Shown: piece after piece, positions 8,067 to 16,927 of the stretch | Layout of the letters: each line of letters opens with the position of its first letter | Numbering within the stretch: position 1 is the first letter of the stretch | Source: a virus | Reading direction: 5' to 3' (one strand) | IMG/VR virus record: IMGVR_UViG_3300030389_000645 | Coordinates: 1-45,526 of that record | Length of the DNA: 45,526 nucleotides | The notes under the pieces: generated by a model | What the model saw: the letters and a program-made list of their open reading frames with translations, nothing else | The model's database searches: none | Told to the model about the DNA's origin: nothing | Translations under genes and position numbers: made by a program

Positions 8067-11000
8067 ATGACACAGCCTATATATCATTTATACCATAAAG
8101 ATAATTTATCTAAAGATACCCTTTTACAAAATGAAAATTTTTTAGAAGACACACGACAATTTTTAATTGCAAGGGAAAATTATAAAGCTGAAGAACTTGC
8201 TGACGATAATTACGTGTATGATCAGTTTATGGAACACTTTAGATTCCAAAATGTAAACGAGATCACAGCTATAAAAGACTTGTTACACGCACAAAACGCT
8301 GATCAAGAGGGCAAAGATCGTATGGCTAGACTTATGTCTACATACGATAAGATGGATAGTGAGTTCGGTATGAAAGCACTAGGGGATTATGCTGCAGGTA
8401 TATTTTCTGCTCCGTCTACCTATGCAGGCTTGTTTTCTTTTGGATCTGCTAAAGCAGGCTCGTTAGCTGCTCAACAAGGCATAAAGTGGAGCATTAGAGA
8501 AGCCTTAAAACAAGGTGCTTTAACTACTGGAGTTCGTTCTGCTGCTATAGATGCTACTGTAGCAGGTGGAACTGTATTGGCACAAGAAGAAACTCGTGTT
8601 GAAACTGGACAAAAAGATAGTATAGATATGAAAAATGTAGGTCTTGCATCTGTTATGGGTGGTGGCGCATCTTTTCTTTTAGGCACAGGTACAGGTACGT
8701 TAGGTTATAAACAAGGTTTTGATTCAGAAAATATATTAAAAGTTAATCAGGAGAATTTAAGAACTCGATCAGAGCAGGTGTATAAGGTTAGGACATCTAA
8801 ACTTTTTAAATCAAATACTAAAAAAGCAGATTTAGCAAAAGAATTTGAAAAGATACTAATAGGCTCACTAAAAGAGAAAGCTGAAAGAGGAGAAAAACTA
8901 GCTCTTATAGAAACAATACCAGAAGAGTTAACGACAGGTAAAAAGTTATATGGGGATAGACTTCTTGAAAGAGGGGAGGGTATACCTCTTACCTTTGATG
9001 AGAAAGTTATACAAAACATAGCATCTGCTGCTGCGGAAATGGATTATCTTGTTCCTATTTTTGATGATGCAGCACGAGGTTCTTCAGAAAGATTTACATC
9101 TAGGCTTGTAAGAGGCTTACAAACAGATCCTAGCGGTACTTTAAAAGAAAAATTAGGTCAGGTATTAGTTGATCATAATATAAATTGGGAAGATATTGGT
9201 CCACTGTTTGCTGCTGAGTTATCAAGATCAGGTTCTATTCTAGGGATTGCAGGAAGATTATCTAAGAGTCAAAGATATAGGCAAAATTTAGATGCATTAA
9301 ATTTGATAGACGATGAACTAGCAGGCAGAGGTAATTTGACTAGTCAAGCTAGAAATACATTAGAGAGATTAAATCTACCAACAGGTCACTTTGCAAGAAC
9401 TAGATTAAATATTAGGGATTTTCTTGGTAAATCTAGGATAGGTCTTATGACTATCCAGTTGGCTACCACAGTACGTAATACTACAAATGGCTTTATGCGT
9501 AACTATGTATATGCTTTAGACAATCTAGGTTCTGGTATAATAAACTACGGTAAAGGTCAAACCGTAAAGTACGCAAGACTAGCAACAAATGCAGATGATC
9601 AACTTATAGAGCAAGCGCAAGCTGCTGTAGATTTAGGCAAAGCACAGATGGCTAACGGTGCTGTGTCTTTAACTATGAAAGACATGCTATTTGGTATGGA
9701 AAGCACAGGAACTAGAGCTTTATTTAAAGTTTTAGGAGATCCTAGCTTTGGTTATAATGAAGAGGTATCTAAACTATTAAGACAAATGGCTGATGTAGGA
9801 GAGCTTGCAGATGCAGAGAGTGGGATATTAAAAGGTGTAAGATGGCTGAATGGACTAAACACTCTTAGTGATAACATGTTTAAGAGAGCTATATTTGGCA
9901 GAGAAATGAGAGCAGCAGTAAAAGCTAATCCCATAGATGTAGATGGTGTAAAATATGATAACCTAGATACTTTATTAAAAGATGGATTTGGTAAAAGAAT
10001 AAGAGCAGAAGATATAGCTAAAGCTACATACGAAGCTATTGACTTTACATATCAAACAGGCGGTTATAGAGGTGTTGAGGGAGGATTTAATACCTTTGCA
10101 GATGGATTTATAAAATTATTTTCTACTACTCTAGGTTCTGCATTTGTACCTTTTCCTAAATTTATGGTAGGATCTTTTAGATTTATGTATGAACATGCTC
10201 CGATAATAGGCATGCTTAATTTAGGAGGTATAAGAAATAGACCCAAAGCCTTGGGAGGCAGACAAGGACTTTTTCAAACTGAAAATCTTGATTTAGATAT
10301 ATCAGCAAAATCTTTAGGACAACAAATGTCAGGTTTTGCTACACTAGGCGCATTTTATCAGGCAAGAGTAGCATTTGGGGATGAAACTACAGGTCCGTTT
10401 GAATATAAAAATGAAACCGATGGCGGTACATTCGATGCTAGAGCTATGCTTGGTCCTTTTGCTATTTATGCACTAGCTGCAGACTTTATATATAGAAAAT
10501 TCCCAGAGTTTCATACAGATATAGGTCCAATAACCCTACCTGATGTGACTAAAGAAAGAACCTCTGGCGATATAGTATCTGATGTTAAACCTGTTTTATC
10601 TACTAGGTCTTTAGTAGAAGCCTTTACAGGATCATTTGGTAGAGCAGGAACAGGTTTATATATAGTAGATGCTTTACTAGCGTCTGCCCAAGACACAGAT
10701 AATGATGCAGACTTTGAAAGAATGGCTGCTAAGATGCTAGGAAATTATTTTAATACTTATACAGTAGGTGTTGGCACAATAAATGATTTTGTATCTGTCG
10801 TTGATCCCAAGTATAGAACCTTATACAATAACGATGATGTAGAGTTTCTACCTTACTTTTTTAAACAGATGACTCGTACAATAAACCCTACTATGATGGC
10901 TGTTTCAGACACATTAGGTATTGGACTGCCAGACAATGCATATTTTAATAGAGATACACAAGGTGTGCCAACAAAAAGTGGCTCAACCGTTAGACATAAT

Positions 11001-11459
11001 CCCTTTTTTAAACAACTAACAGGATTAACACCTAGAGGTGCAAGAAACACTGTAAAAAGAGAAACAGATAGATTACAATTTGATTATATAGAACTATTGC
11101 CTAAGAGAATAAAGGGTGATGCTCTTATGACCAATGAAACTGTTAAACTTATGGGCGATTACGTTGAAAGAGAATTGTCTAGTTTTATAGATTCAGATTA
11201 CTACAAAAATATACCAAGCAACATAGAAAAAAGAGTACGATTAAAGCATGAAATCTCTCTTCTAAAAAATATGGCTAGAAATAGAATACTAGATCCATCC
11301 AGAGCAGAGTCTTATAGCAGGGCTGACGCACTTAGACACTTTAAGGCTATCTTTATGAATAAGCCTAGTGATCAAAGAAGAGTTCTAGCAGAGCAATATC
11401 GTCAGCTTTTTGATAGTAATCTGTATGAAGATCAAGCATGGACATTTCAAGGCAGATAA
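8067..11459 (+). CDS. Very large internal virion / ejection protein (1130 aa)
   Basis: This is the largest gene in the window. After about 100 charged residues comes an Ala/Gly-rich amphipathic stretch (residues about 110-215, AGIFSAPSTYAGLFSFGSAKAG and SVMGGGASFLLGTGTGTLGY) that could insert into a membrane, then a long mixed helical body. A second hydrophobic stretch lies near residue 680-720 (TTLGSAFVPFPKFMVGSFRF). Size, membrane-active stretches and the position at the end of the virion cluster fit a DNA-ejection protein comparable to gp15/gp16 of T7-like phages. I see no clear lysozyme or transglycosylase active site. Its stop is one base from the stop of the converging mazG-like gene. 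Confidence 0.6.
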   Translation: MTQPIYHLYHKDNLSKDTLLQNENFLEDTRQFLIARENYKAEELADDNYVYDQFMEHFRFQNVNEITAIKDLLHAQNADQEGKDRMARLMSTYDKMDSEFGMKALGDYAAGIFSAPSTYAGLFSFGSAKAGSLAAQQGIKWSIREALKQGALTTGVRSAAIDATVAGGTVLAQEETRVETGQKDSIDMKNVGLASVMGGGASFLLGTGTGTLGYKQGFDSENILKVNQENLRTRSEQVYKVRTSKLFKSNTKKADLAKEFEKILIGSLKEKAERGEKLALIETIPEELTTGKKLYGDRLLERGEGIPLTFDEKVIQNIASAAAEMDYLVPIFDDAARGSSERFTSRLVRGLQTDPSGTLKEKLGQVLVDHNINWEDIGPLFAAELSRSGSILGIAGRLSKSQRYRQNLDALNLIDDELAGRGNLTSQARNTLERLNLPTGHFARTRLNIRDFLGKSRIGLMTIQLATTVRNTTNGFMRNYVYALDNLGSGIINYGKGQTVKYARLATNADDQLIEQAQAAVDLGKAQMANGAVSLTMKDMLFGMESTGTRALFKVLGDPSFGYNEEVSKLLRQMADVGELADAESGILKGVRWLNGLNTLSDNMFKRAIFGREMRAAVKANPIDVDGVKYDNLDTLLKDGFGKRIRAEDIAKATYEAIDFTYQTGGYRGVEGGFNTFADGFIKLFSTTLGSAFVPFPKFMVGSFRFMYEHAPIIGMLNLGGIRNRPKALGGRQGLFQTENLDLDISAKSLGQQMSGFATLGAFYQARVAFGDETTGPFEYKNETDGGTFDARAMLGPFAIYALAADFIYRKFPEFHTDIGPITLPDVTKERTSGDIVSDVKPVLSTRSLVEAFTGSFGRAGTGLYIVDALLASAQDTDNDADFERMAAKMLGNYFNTYTVGVGTINDFVSVVDPKYRTLYNNDDVEFLPYFFKQMTRTINPTMMAVSDTLGIGLPDNAYFNRDTQGVPTKSGSTVRHNPFFKQLTGLTPRGARNTVKRETDRLQFDYIELLPKRIKGDALMTNETVKLMGDYVERELSSFIDSDYYKNIPSNIEKRVRLKHEISLLKNMARNRILDPSRAESYSRADALRHFKAIFMNKPSDQRRVLAEQYRQLFDSNLYEDQAWTFQGR

Positions 11460-11460
11460 A

Positions 11461-11841
11461 TTATCTTTTATCACCACTGCCGTGTATAGTACCCTTCTTT
11501 TTACGATTAGCTAACTTAGACTCATTATCTCGTGCTATTCGTCCTAGTGTATAGCCTAAGTCTTCAGTCAATGCCGCACAGTACCACAGCACATCTCCTA
11601 TCTCAGACGCTAACTGTTCCCTCCAATCATCAGGCATCTTATCCACTCCATCTCTCATTAACTTCTTAACCTTATTGGCAACTTCTCCTGCCTCTCCTGC
11701 TAATCCTAGTGCAGGATACAATATCTTATGCTGTGCAGGATAGATGGCTGTCGTAACAGCCACCTTTTGATATTCATTCATTTCCATTCTTCCATACCTT
11801 TCTTCCATAAATTGTTTAGCCTCTTGCTCTATTTTGTTCAT
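11461..11841 (-). CDS. MazG-like nucleotide pyrophosphohydrolase (126 aa)
   Basis: The protein belongs to the all-alpha NTP pyrophosphatase superfamily, which hydrolyses (d)NTPs to monophosphates and pyrophosphate. The metal-binding signature is complete: E50-AG-E53-V in LGLAGEAGEVANKV and E80-IG-D83-VLWY. The length matches single-domain phage MazG proteins, which are thought to adjust nucleotide pools or alarmone levels during infection. It is the last gene of the minus-strand block and overlaps the preceding small gene by 26 bases. Confidence 0.85.
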   Translation of the reverse strand: MNKIEQEAKQFMEERYGRMEMNEYQKVAVTTAIYPAQHKILYPALGLAGEAGEVANKVKKLMRDGVDKMPDDWREQLASEIGDVLWYCAALTEDLGYTLGRIARDNESKLANRKKKGTIHGSGDKR

Positions 11842-12031
11842 GCTTTTGTACCTTCTTTAGGTTGTGGGCAAATGCATCATTGAATCCTCTTTGCCACTCA
11901 CGATGCTGCATTGTGTTACTATTGAAGGGGTTATTTATTTTAGCTCTATAAAAATCTTTGAACCCTCTTTGATGTTGTATCTTTAAGGGTGCGTCATATT
12001 TTCCTAGTCCTCTTTTTTGTCTTATATTCAT
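11816..12031 (-). CDS. Small basic protein resembling ribosome modulation factor (71 aa)
   Basis: Residues 20-60 follow the spacing of ribosome modulation factor (RMF): H20-QRGF, then about ten residues to N-P35-F, then W46-QRGF-x-x-A. RMF of enterobacteria has HQRGY, PY and WxxGW at the same spacing. RMF binds 30S ribosomes and promotes hibernating 100S dimers. A phage version could alter host translation. The similarity is short and was judged by eye, so a basic nucleic-acid-binding protein of another family is possible. It lies between nrdJ and the mazG-like gene. Confidence 0.6.
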   Translation of the reverse strand: MNIRQKRGLGKYDAPLKIQHQRGFKDFYRAKINNPFNSNTMQHREWQRGFNDAFAHNLKKVQKHEQNRARG

Positions 12032-12033
12032 AT

Positions 12034-13989
12034 CTATGCTCCTATATCTACTATTTCACAAACATCGCCTGAACATGCAAAGGTCTGATTGCCTGCTGTG
12101 GTATCCTCTTTCTCATACTCTGCAAGCTGTGACCAGTTTATGTCATAGACGAACTTATCTAACATAGCATTATATTCTTCTTCTGTACAGTCCTGATATG
12201 GTGCTTGTTGATAAGTATGATCAGAGTGTGGCAAAAATGACACACCTGACATCTCATCAAAGTGTTTGAATACAAACGCACCAACTTCCATCCACTCATC
12301 ATCACGCACAGTAATAGTCACAGAGGGCTTATGTTCACACCAGTACCTTTGGTATATCATCCATATTTCAAGCTGCTGTATGGCTGTTAAATCGTTTCTC
12401 GTGACACATCCTTTAGGTGACTTAACAGGAAAGCTAAAGACTGTGGTGTCATTAGGCTTTGTAACGTCAGGTTCAGATGGTATACCCTGCTCAATCATAA
12501 ACTGAGTGAGTGGGTCTTTATTATCACCACGAACAGTCCTGATGTAGTATTCACTGTGTCTAGCGTGTATACCAGATGCACTGTCTACGAGTTGTGACAC
12601 TGTTCCTGATGGCTTGACGCATGTAATAGCAGTGGACTGTGGTATGTTTAGTTTCTCTGCCCACTCTTTGTTTGTATCTACTGCAACCTGTCGTAGCTCT
12701 TGTAGTAACTCTTCAAGATGTACATGTGATAGAAGTGTATTTTTACTAGAAGTGCCATTTGTTAATGGGCAGTCCATTATACCTGTAAGAGATACACCTA
12801 GTAGTCTTTCTTCTTCTGTGTTCTTCTTCCATACCTTACGTAGATAAGGAAAGTCTGTAAGAGTAGACTGTATTGTACCTAATATTGTGGCAAGCTTTAC
12901 CTTATGCTTTAGGGTTTCTTTTGTATCATCTGCTCTGATAACAACCTCTGTAAGATTACAGAACTGGTAAGGTCTAAGTATAATCTCACTGCATGGATTT
13001 GTACCGAACTCAAAGTTTGGATCTCGTCTACCATACTTCTCTACCTGTTTCTTAGAAGCAACTCTGTTAAAGATACCACGCTCTCCTGACTTAGACTCCA
13101 CTAGTCCTGTCCACTCTCGTAAGAATGTCTCACCGTCAGGCTTGTCTGTATATGCTACAGAGTTATTAGACAGAGCCATGTGTGGTGCATCCTGCCACCA
13201 CTGACCTGACTTAGCATGACGCATACGTATGTCACTAAGGTTAGATAAACTAATCATCGCTGATCTACGCACTCCTCCTACTACAACAATCTCCCCTATC
13301 TTACACATAATAGAATGACAGTCATAGCTAGACAGCTTCTTTCCTGTATTTGCTTTAAACATATTAACGGTAAAGTTAAACAAGTCTACCAAAGGTGCAG
13401 GTCCACTTGCTCTACCACCAAACGTCTTGAGCCTAGCTCCTGCAGGTCTAATCTTAGACACATCCCATGTAGGTATCTCTCCTGCATACAACAGGGCTAC
13501 TAACATACGAAAAGACTTTGCCCAACCTTCCTTGCTGTCCTTTACAACTATACAGGTGTCAGAATTATATAGGTACTCTGGTACTTCTGGTAGCTTATTT
13601 ATGTAATGTCTTTCTACAGAGAAACCTACACCTGTGCCACAGAGAAGTATATACATAGCTTCATCAAAAGATTTAGGGTCATCTACAGGTAGATAGCTAC
13701 AGTTGTATCCTGCTGTATTATCTCTTTCAAGAGCAGGTCCTGCTGTCATTAATGCTCTCATGCTAGGCATAACATCTAACCTAGTTATAGCATTACGTAA
13801 CTCATTCTTCATAGTAGACCACATACCTGTGCTTTCTCGTAATGTATCCATAGTTTCTTCTTTATGTGTTATATAATTAATATATCTATCAACTGTCTCT
13901 TGCCATGTCTCTCTTCTCTGTTCGTCATCTAACCAACGAGCATAGCGAGAGGTGGCAATAAAGTTTTGGTAATCTGTAGGTAAGCTCAT
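12034..13989 (-). CDS. nrdJ: Adenosylcobalamin-dependent (class II) ribonucleoside-triphosphate reductase, monomeric
   Basis: The enzyme reduces ribonucleotides to deoxyribonucleotides using a B12-derived radical. The active-site core NPCSEI gives C333 and E335, with C344 nearby. C97 fits the N-terminal partner of the redox pair, and the C-terminal tail holds the shuttle pair C639-x4-C644 (CSGDVC), exactly as in the Lactobacillus leichmannii monomeric enzyme. At 651 residues it is slightly shorter than bacterial relatives, as usual for phage forms. It needs no small subunit and no oxygen, but it depends on host or environmental cobalamin. Its start overlaps the stop of the small gene before it. 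Confidence 0.95.
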   Translation of the reverse strand: MSLPTDYQNFIATSRYARWLDDEQRRETWQETVDRYINYITHKEETMDTLRESTGMWSTMKNELRNAITRLDVMPSMRALMTAGPALERDNTAGYNCSYLPVDDPKSFDEAMYILLCGTGVGFSVERHYINKLPEVPEYLYNSDTCIVVKDSKEGWAKSFRMLVALLYAGEIPTWDVSKIRPAGARLKTFGGRASGPAPLVDLFNFTVNMFKANTGKKLSSYDCHSIMCKIGEIVVVGGVRRSAMISLSNLSDIRMRHAKSGQWWQDAPHMALSNNSVAYTDKPDGETFLREWTGLVESKSGERGIFNRVASKKQVEKYGRRDPNFEFGTNPCSEIILRPYQFCNLTEVVIRADDTKETLKHKVKLATILGTIQSTLTDFPYLRKVWKKNTEEERLLGVSLTGIMDCPLTNGTSSKNTLLSHVHLEELLQELRQVAVDTNKEWAEKLNIPQSTAITCVKPSGTVSQLVDSASGIHARHSEYYIRTVRGDNKDPLTQFMIEQGIPSEPDVTKPNDTTVFSFPVKSPKGCVTRNDLTAIQQLEIWMIYQRYWCEHKPSVTITVRDDEWMEVGAFVFKHFDEMSGVSFLPHSDHTYQQAPYQDCTEEEYNAMLDKFVYDINWSQLAEYEKEDTTAGNQTFACSGDVCEIVDIGA

Positions 13990-14153
13990 TAGTTATTCTC
14001 CATTAATACTTTTATTGTTTTTATCTCCATGCCATCAACATCATATACATATGCGTCAAAGGCTTCCTCTATTTCCTGTGATACCTCACCGTCCACAGGT
14101 ACAGGATATTCATCCTCATCTATATCAAGCGTTATGTAAACCTTGACCCTCAT
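13989..14153 (-). CDS. Hypothetical acidic protein (54 aa)
   Basis: This small frame fills an otherwise empty gap. Its ATG at 14153 overlaps the stop region of the upstream gene, and its TAA overlaps the ATG of nrdJ (TAATG). The product begins MRVKVYITLDIDEDEYPVPVD and looks like a compact beta-alpha fold. Similar short proteins occur in replication blocks of marine phages. The function is unknown. Confidence 0.65.
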   Translation of the reverse strand: MRVKVYITLDIDEDEYPVPVDGEVSQEIEEAFDAYVYDVDGMEIKTIKVLMENN

Positions 14154-14362
14154 TTTACTGTATCAATAAGTTTTGTCAAGTACCACTGAGCTTTCTCAAG
14201 GTCTTGCTTACCGCCTTTATATCTGTACCGCCACAGATACTTAATAATATTACCTTGTAAATAATATTCAAAGCCATCATCTGTGGCAGCCTCAATAGCG
14301 TCAATACACTCTATACCTTTTTGATTATAATGCGGTGGACTATTTACCATATCTTCACTCAT
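14150..14362 (-). CDS. DUF3310 family protein (70 aa)
   Basis: The family signature is complete: an N-terminal N-x-P-x-H-Y-N box (residues about 7-13), the IECIDAI helix, and the Y-L-W-R-Y-x-x-K-G-G core followed by L-x-K-A-x-W-Y-L. DUF3310 proteins are common small phage proteins, often loosely called nucleotide-kinase-like, with no proven activity. The ends overlap both neighbours by four bases. Confidence 0.85.
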   Translation of the reverse strand: MSEDMVNSPPHYNQKGIECIDAIEAATDDGFEYYLQGNIIKYLWRYRYKGGKQDLEKAQWYLTKLIDTVK

Positions 14363-14709
14363 GTTACCTCCTTTAGTTTAGGGTTAAAAGAAACTCTCAC
14401 GACATTATCTTTACGTGATACTACTCTAGGTTTTACCACAGTTTCATCTTCTCTGTCAAGCTCATTCAAAGCATAATCATTAATTAATTCTCTGAATGTT
14501 CTCATTTCTTCCATCATAGGAACTGTGGCAGTTATCATTCTACAGAAGTGTAAAAGATTAGCATAGTCTTCGTCATTAAAAAACATATCATCCGCTATGA
14601 CTATACCTACATTGACTTCACCTGCCCACTTTTTATTTTTAACAACAGGGGTTATCCTAATTATAAAATCTTCAGGTTTACACTCTACCAATATCTTATC
14701 GTCATCCAT
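14359..14709 (-). CDS. Hypothetical protein (116 aa)
   Basis: The protein begins with an acidic beta-rich half (MDDDKILVECKPEDFIIRIT), followed by a predicted helix around residues 50-85 and a basic C-terminus. No cysteines suited to metal binding and no membrane segment are seen. It is sandwiched between endonuclease I and DUF3310, so a role in nucleic acid metabolism is plausible but unproven. Confidence 0.6.
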   Translation of the reverse strand: MDDDKILVECKPEDFIIRITPVVKNKKWAGEVNVGIVIADDMFFNDEDYANLLHFCRMITATVPMMEEMRTFRELINDYALNELDREDETVVKPRVVSRKDNVVRVSFNPKLKEVT

Positions 14710-14710
14710 G

Positions 14711-15169
14711 CTACACCCTCACTTTCTTTTTAGGGAAAGGTATAATATTAGGATACTTGTGCTTTCCTTTTTCTTTTACCCATGCTTCAGGAATAACACG
14801 AGTTTCGTAAAGAAACCCATGCTTCTCACACCAATTAGCATATGTAGTCTTTGATCCTTTACGTAGCTTACGCTTACAATTCTCAAAGATAAAACGTATG
14901 TCTAGCTTTGGGTGCTGTTTCTGTATAGCTAGATGCTTTCTTCTGTCTGCGGCAGTAAACATACCTTTACTCTCAATGATTATACCATTGTTTAATATAA
15001 AGTCAGGTGTGTACTTACGGTAGCATAGGTCTTCCCATTCTATTTTAACCTTCTCGTAGAGATACTTTACTCTTCTCTCTTCAAGGTCAAGAGAAATCTT
15101 ATGTTCAAGACCACTACGGTAACCATACTTACGTGCCGCTATGTACTGTTTACTATTTCTCATGGACAT
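14711..15169 (-). CDS. Phage endonuclease I-type Holliday junction resolvase
   Basis: Starting at the internal ATG 15169, the catalytic residues match T7 endonuclease I in order and spacing: E22, E39, D56 (TPDF), E66 and K68 (IIESKG), against E20, E35, D55, E65 and K67 of T7. The enzyme cleaves branched DNA and helps degrade host DNA and resolve replication intermediates before packaging. I reject the upstream ATG at 15241 because it would lengthen the overlap with the exonuclease gene without conserved sequence. The present start overlaps it by 17 bases. Confidence 0.85.
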   Translation of the reverse strand: MSMRNSKQYIAARKYGYRSGLEHKISLDLEERRVKYLYEKVKIEWEDLCYRKYTPDFILNNGIIIESKGMFTAADRRKHLAIQKQHPKLDIRFIFENCKRKLRKGSKTTYANWCEKHGFLYETRVIPEAWVKEKGKHKYPNIIPFPKKKVRV

Positions 15170-15995
15170 ATGACACCATCCTTGGCTCTTTAGCCTGTGA
15201 GAACTTAGCAGGCTTCTCCTGTAGTGTAGGGAAGCAAGCATATTTATAACTGCAGAATTTACAGTTGTCGTTCAATACCATGTTGCCTGTTTCTTTACCT
15301 CTAAACTTCTCAGGTACAGGCTCAAAGCAACGCTTAAACGTATTATCATTTATTACATCTACAGTATTCTGTATCTTAGTGATCTCTTCATCAAGATGCA
15401 TATTTGCTTTAACATACTTGAACTCACCATTGGCTTTGTTTACAACCCACCAACCTCCTGCTTCTTTGCCTGCGGCACGAGCATAGCCTGCTAGTTGTGA
15501 TACATAACCAAACGAATCACCCTGTGCAAGTGTTTCATAGGACGCAAACTTGTTACGGTAAGACCAATCAGACGCAGACTTAACATCGTCAACAGCATCA
15601 TCAATTACAAGGTCATACTCTCCTGTAATTTCATCGTCTTCTAACTTCAGCGTAACCTTAGAGTTATCCTCATAGGATACACCTGCTTCCGTAAGCAAAG
15701 CTTTGAATACAGCTTCCACTATATCCCCAAGCATCATGTTCATTACAAAGGTGGTAGGTTTAGGCAATGCCTTCTCTGGCTGATTCTTCTCAAACCAGAG
15801 TTGGCAAGTAGGTCTGCCTACGTTTGACATACGTAAGCGAAACCCGTCCTTTTTGTTACCACCACCAAACTGACGTTGCAAAGCAGCTTTAATGTCATCA
15901 GCCACCTTATTGATGGTGGCTTCAGACATATATGTTTTACCTGCGGCAGCGTCCTCCATGTATTGGTGGAGAGCCATTTCTGCAGGATGCATCAT
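15153..15995 (-). CDS. Cas4-like PD-(D/E)XK exonuclease with Fe-S cysteines
   Basis: The nuclease core is visible as E94 in the LGDIVE helix, D128 (GEYDLVI), D137-x-K139 (DDVKSA) and the Q167-x3-Y171 motif of RecB/Cas4 nucleases. One cysteine (C64, in RMSNVGRPTCQ) precedes the core, and three (C245-x2-C248-x5-C254) follow it, the layout of the Cas4/AddB iron-sulfur clasp. In phages such proteins act as a 5'-3' exonuclease in recombination or host DNA degradation. There is no CRISPR array nearby, so the Cas4 likeness concerns fold, not function. The start overlaps the preceding gene by four bases. Confidence 0.8.
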   Translation of the reverse strand: MMHPAEMALHQYMEDAAAGKTYMSEATINKVADDIKAALQRQFGGGNKKDGFRLRMSNVGRPTCQLWFEKNQPEKALPKPTTFVMNMMLGDIVEAVFKALLTEAGVSYEDNSKVTLKLEDDEITGEYDLVIDDAVDDVKSASDWSYRNKFASYETLAQGDSFGYVSQLAGYARAAGKEAGGWWVVNKANGEFKYVKANMHLDEEITKIQNTVDVINDNTFKRCFEPVPEKFRGKETGNMVLNDNCKFCSYKYACFPTLQEKPAKFSQAKEPRMVSYVHEK

Positions 15996-16888
15996 TGTAC
16001 AGTAGCGTCCTCTACGTCAATAAACTCTTGCATATCAATATCAACTTCCTGCTTGTTACGAACATTCTCATTCCAAGCGTTGAATATATAACTGTTATAG
16101 TTATCTATCCATGCCATGAAATCAGCAAACCTAGCCTGTTCAGACTCCTCTACTCGTAGAGTCTCTGTCATGTTAAGTTTGGTCGTAGGAACATAATACC
16201 TATTACCGTTAGGTAAATCCCTAGACTCTGTTGTAAGATCAATATAGTGCTGTACAGGCAACCGCTTCATCTTACCAAACTGAGAAAAACAACCGCCTAT
16301 TGTATTATAGGCTTCTTTATTTTCAACCTCCCAAATGCAAGGTGTTACATCTAAATCAACAGATGCACCATTTTCATCAACAGGGTTGACAAGCTCAATA
16401 GTTCCTAGAACTACACGAACACGCTTGATAGATTTATATAAATCCTGTGTAGACTTAGGTAAAGCTTTCCAATCTTTTACCCAATGGTCACTCTTACCAC
16501 AGTTAAATCCACCATCGTTGTCCTTCAAGTCTATCTTGAAGTTCTCCTCAGTCATAATGGTTTTTATGTAGCGGTTTTTAGTTTCGCCAGAACCCATCAC
16601 GAACCTCTTATACATATACCGCTGTGCATATGGACGTAATTTAGCAGATGTAGCGTAGTATGTAGGACCGTCAGGAATTTCTAGTTTAAAAGAACCTCCC
16701 TCAACAACCTCCACATTTTTACGTTTACCATTTACTTCAGCCGTACCCATAATAGGTGTGTGGCTTATGCGAAACCTAGCAAGCGTACTAGCTTTCTTAG
16801 TTGAAGAACTAGTATCATCCGATATGCCCATAGCCTTTGCCATAGCCGCATAATTATTAGTATCAATAGTTATAATATCATTCATCAT
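15992..16888 (-). CDS. Possible single-stranded DNA-binding protein (298 aa)
   Basis: I do not recognise a defined domain. The gene lies between DNA polymerase and exonuclease, the place where podoviruses often carry their ssDNA-binding protein. The product is largely soluble beta/alpha, with aromatic residues in the middle, and ends in an acidic tail (VDIDMQEFIDVEDATVQ). Acidic tails are typical of SSB proteins that recruit replisome partners. The assignment is inference from position and tail. Confidence 0.4.
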   Translation of the reverse strand: MMNDIITIDTNNYAAMAKAMGISDDTSSSTKKASTLARFRISHTPIMGTAEVNGKRKNVEVVEGGSFKLEIPDGPTYYATSAKLRPYAQRYMYKRFVMGSGETKNRYIKTIMTEENFKIDLKDNDGGFNCGKSDHWVKDWKALPKSTQDLYKSIKRVRVVLGTIELVNPVDENGASVDLDVTPCIWEVENKEAYNTIGGCFSQFGKMKRLPVQHYIDLTTESRDLPNGNRYYVPTTKLNMTETLRVEESEQARFADFMAWIDNYNSYIFNAWNENVRNKQEVDIDMQEFIDVEDATVQ

Positions 16889-16927
16889 TAATTTACTCCT
16901 TTCAAAAGTGTTAAAGTTATAGTTATA

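Noticed and set aside
15153-15995. Cas4 as part of a CRISPR system
   Set aside because: The nuclease is Cas4-like in fold only. No repeat-spacer array and no other cas gene is visible in the window.
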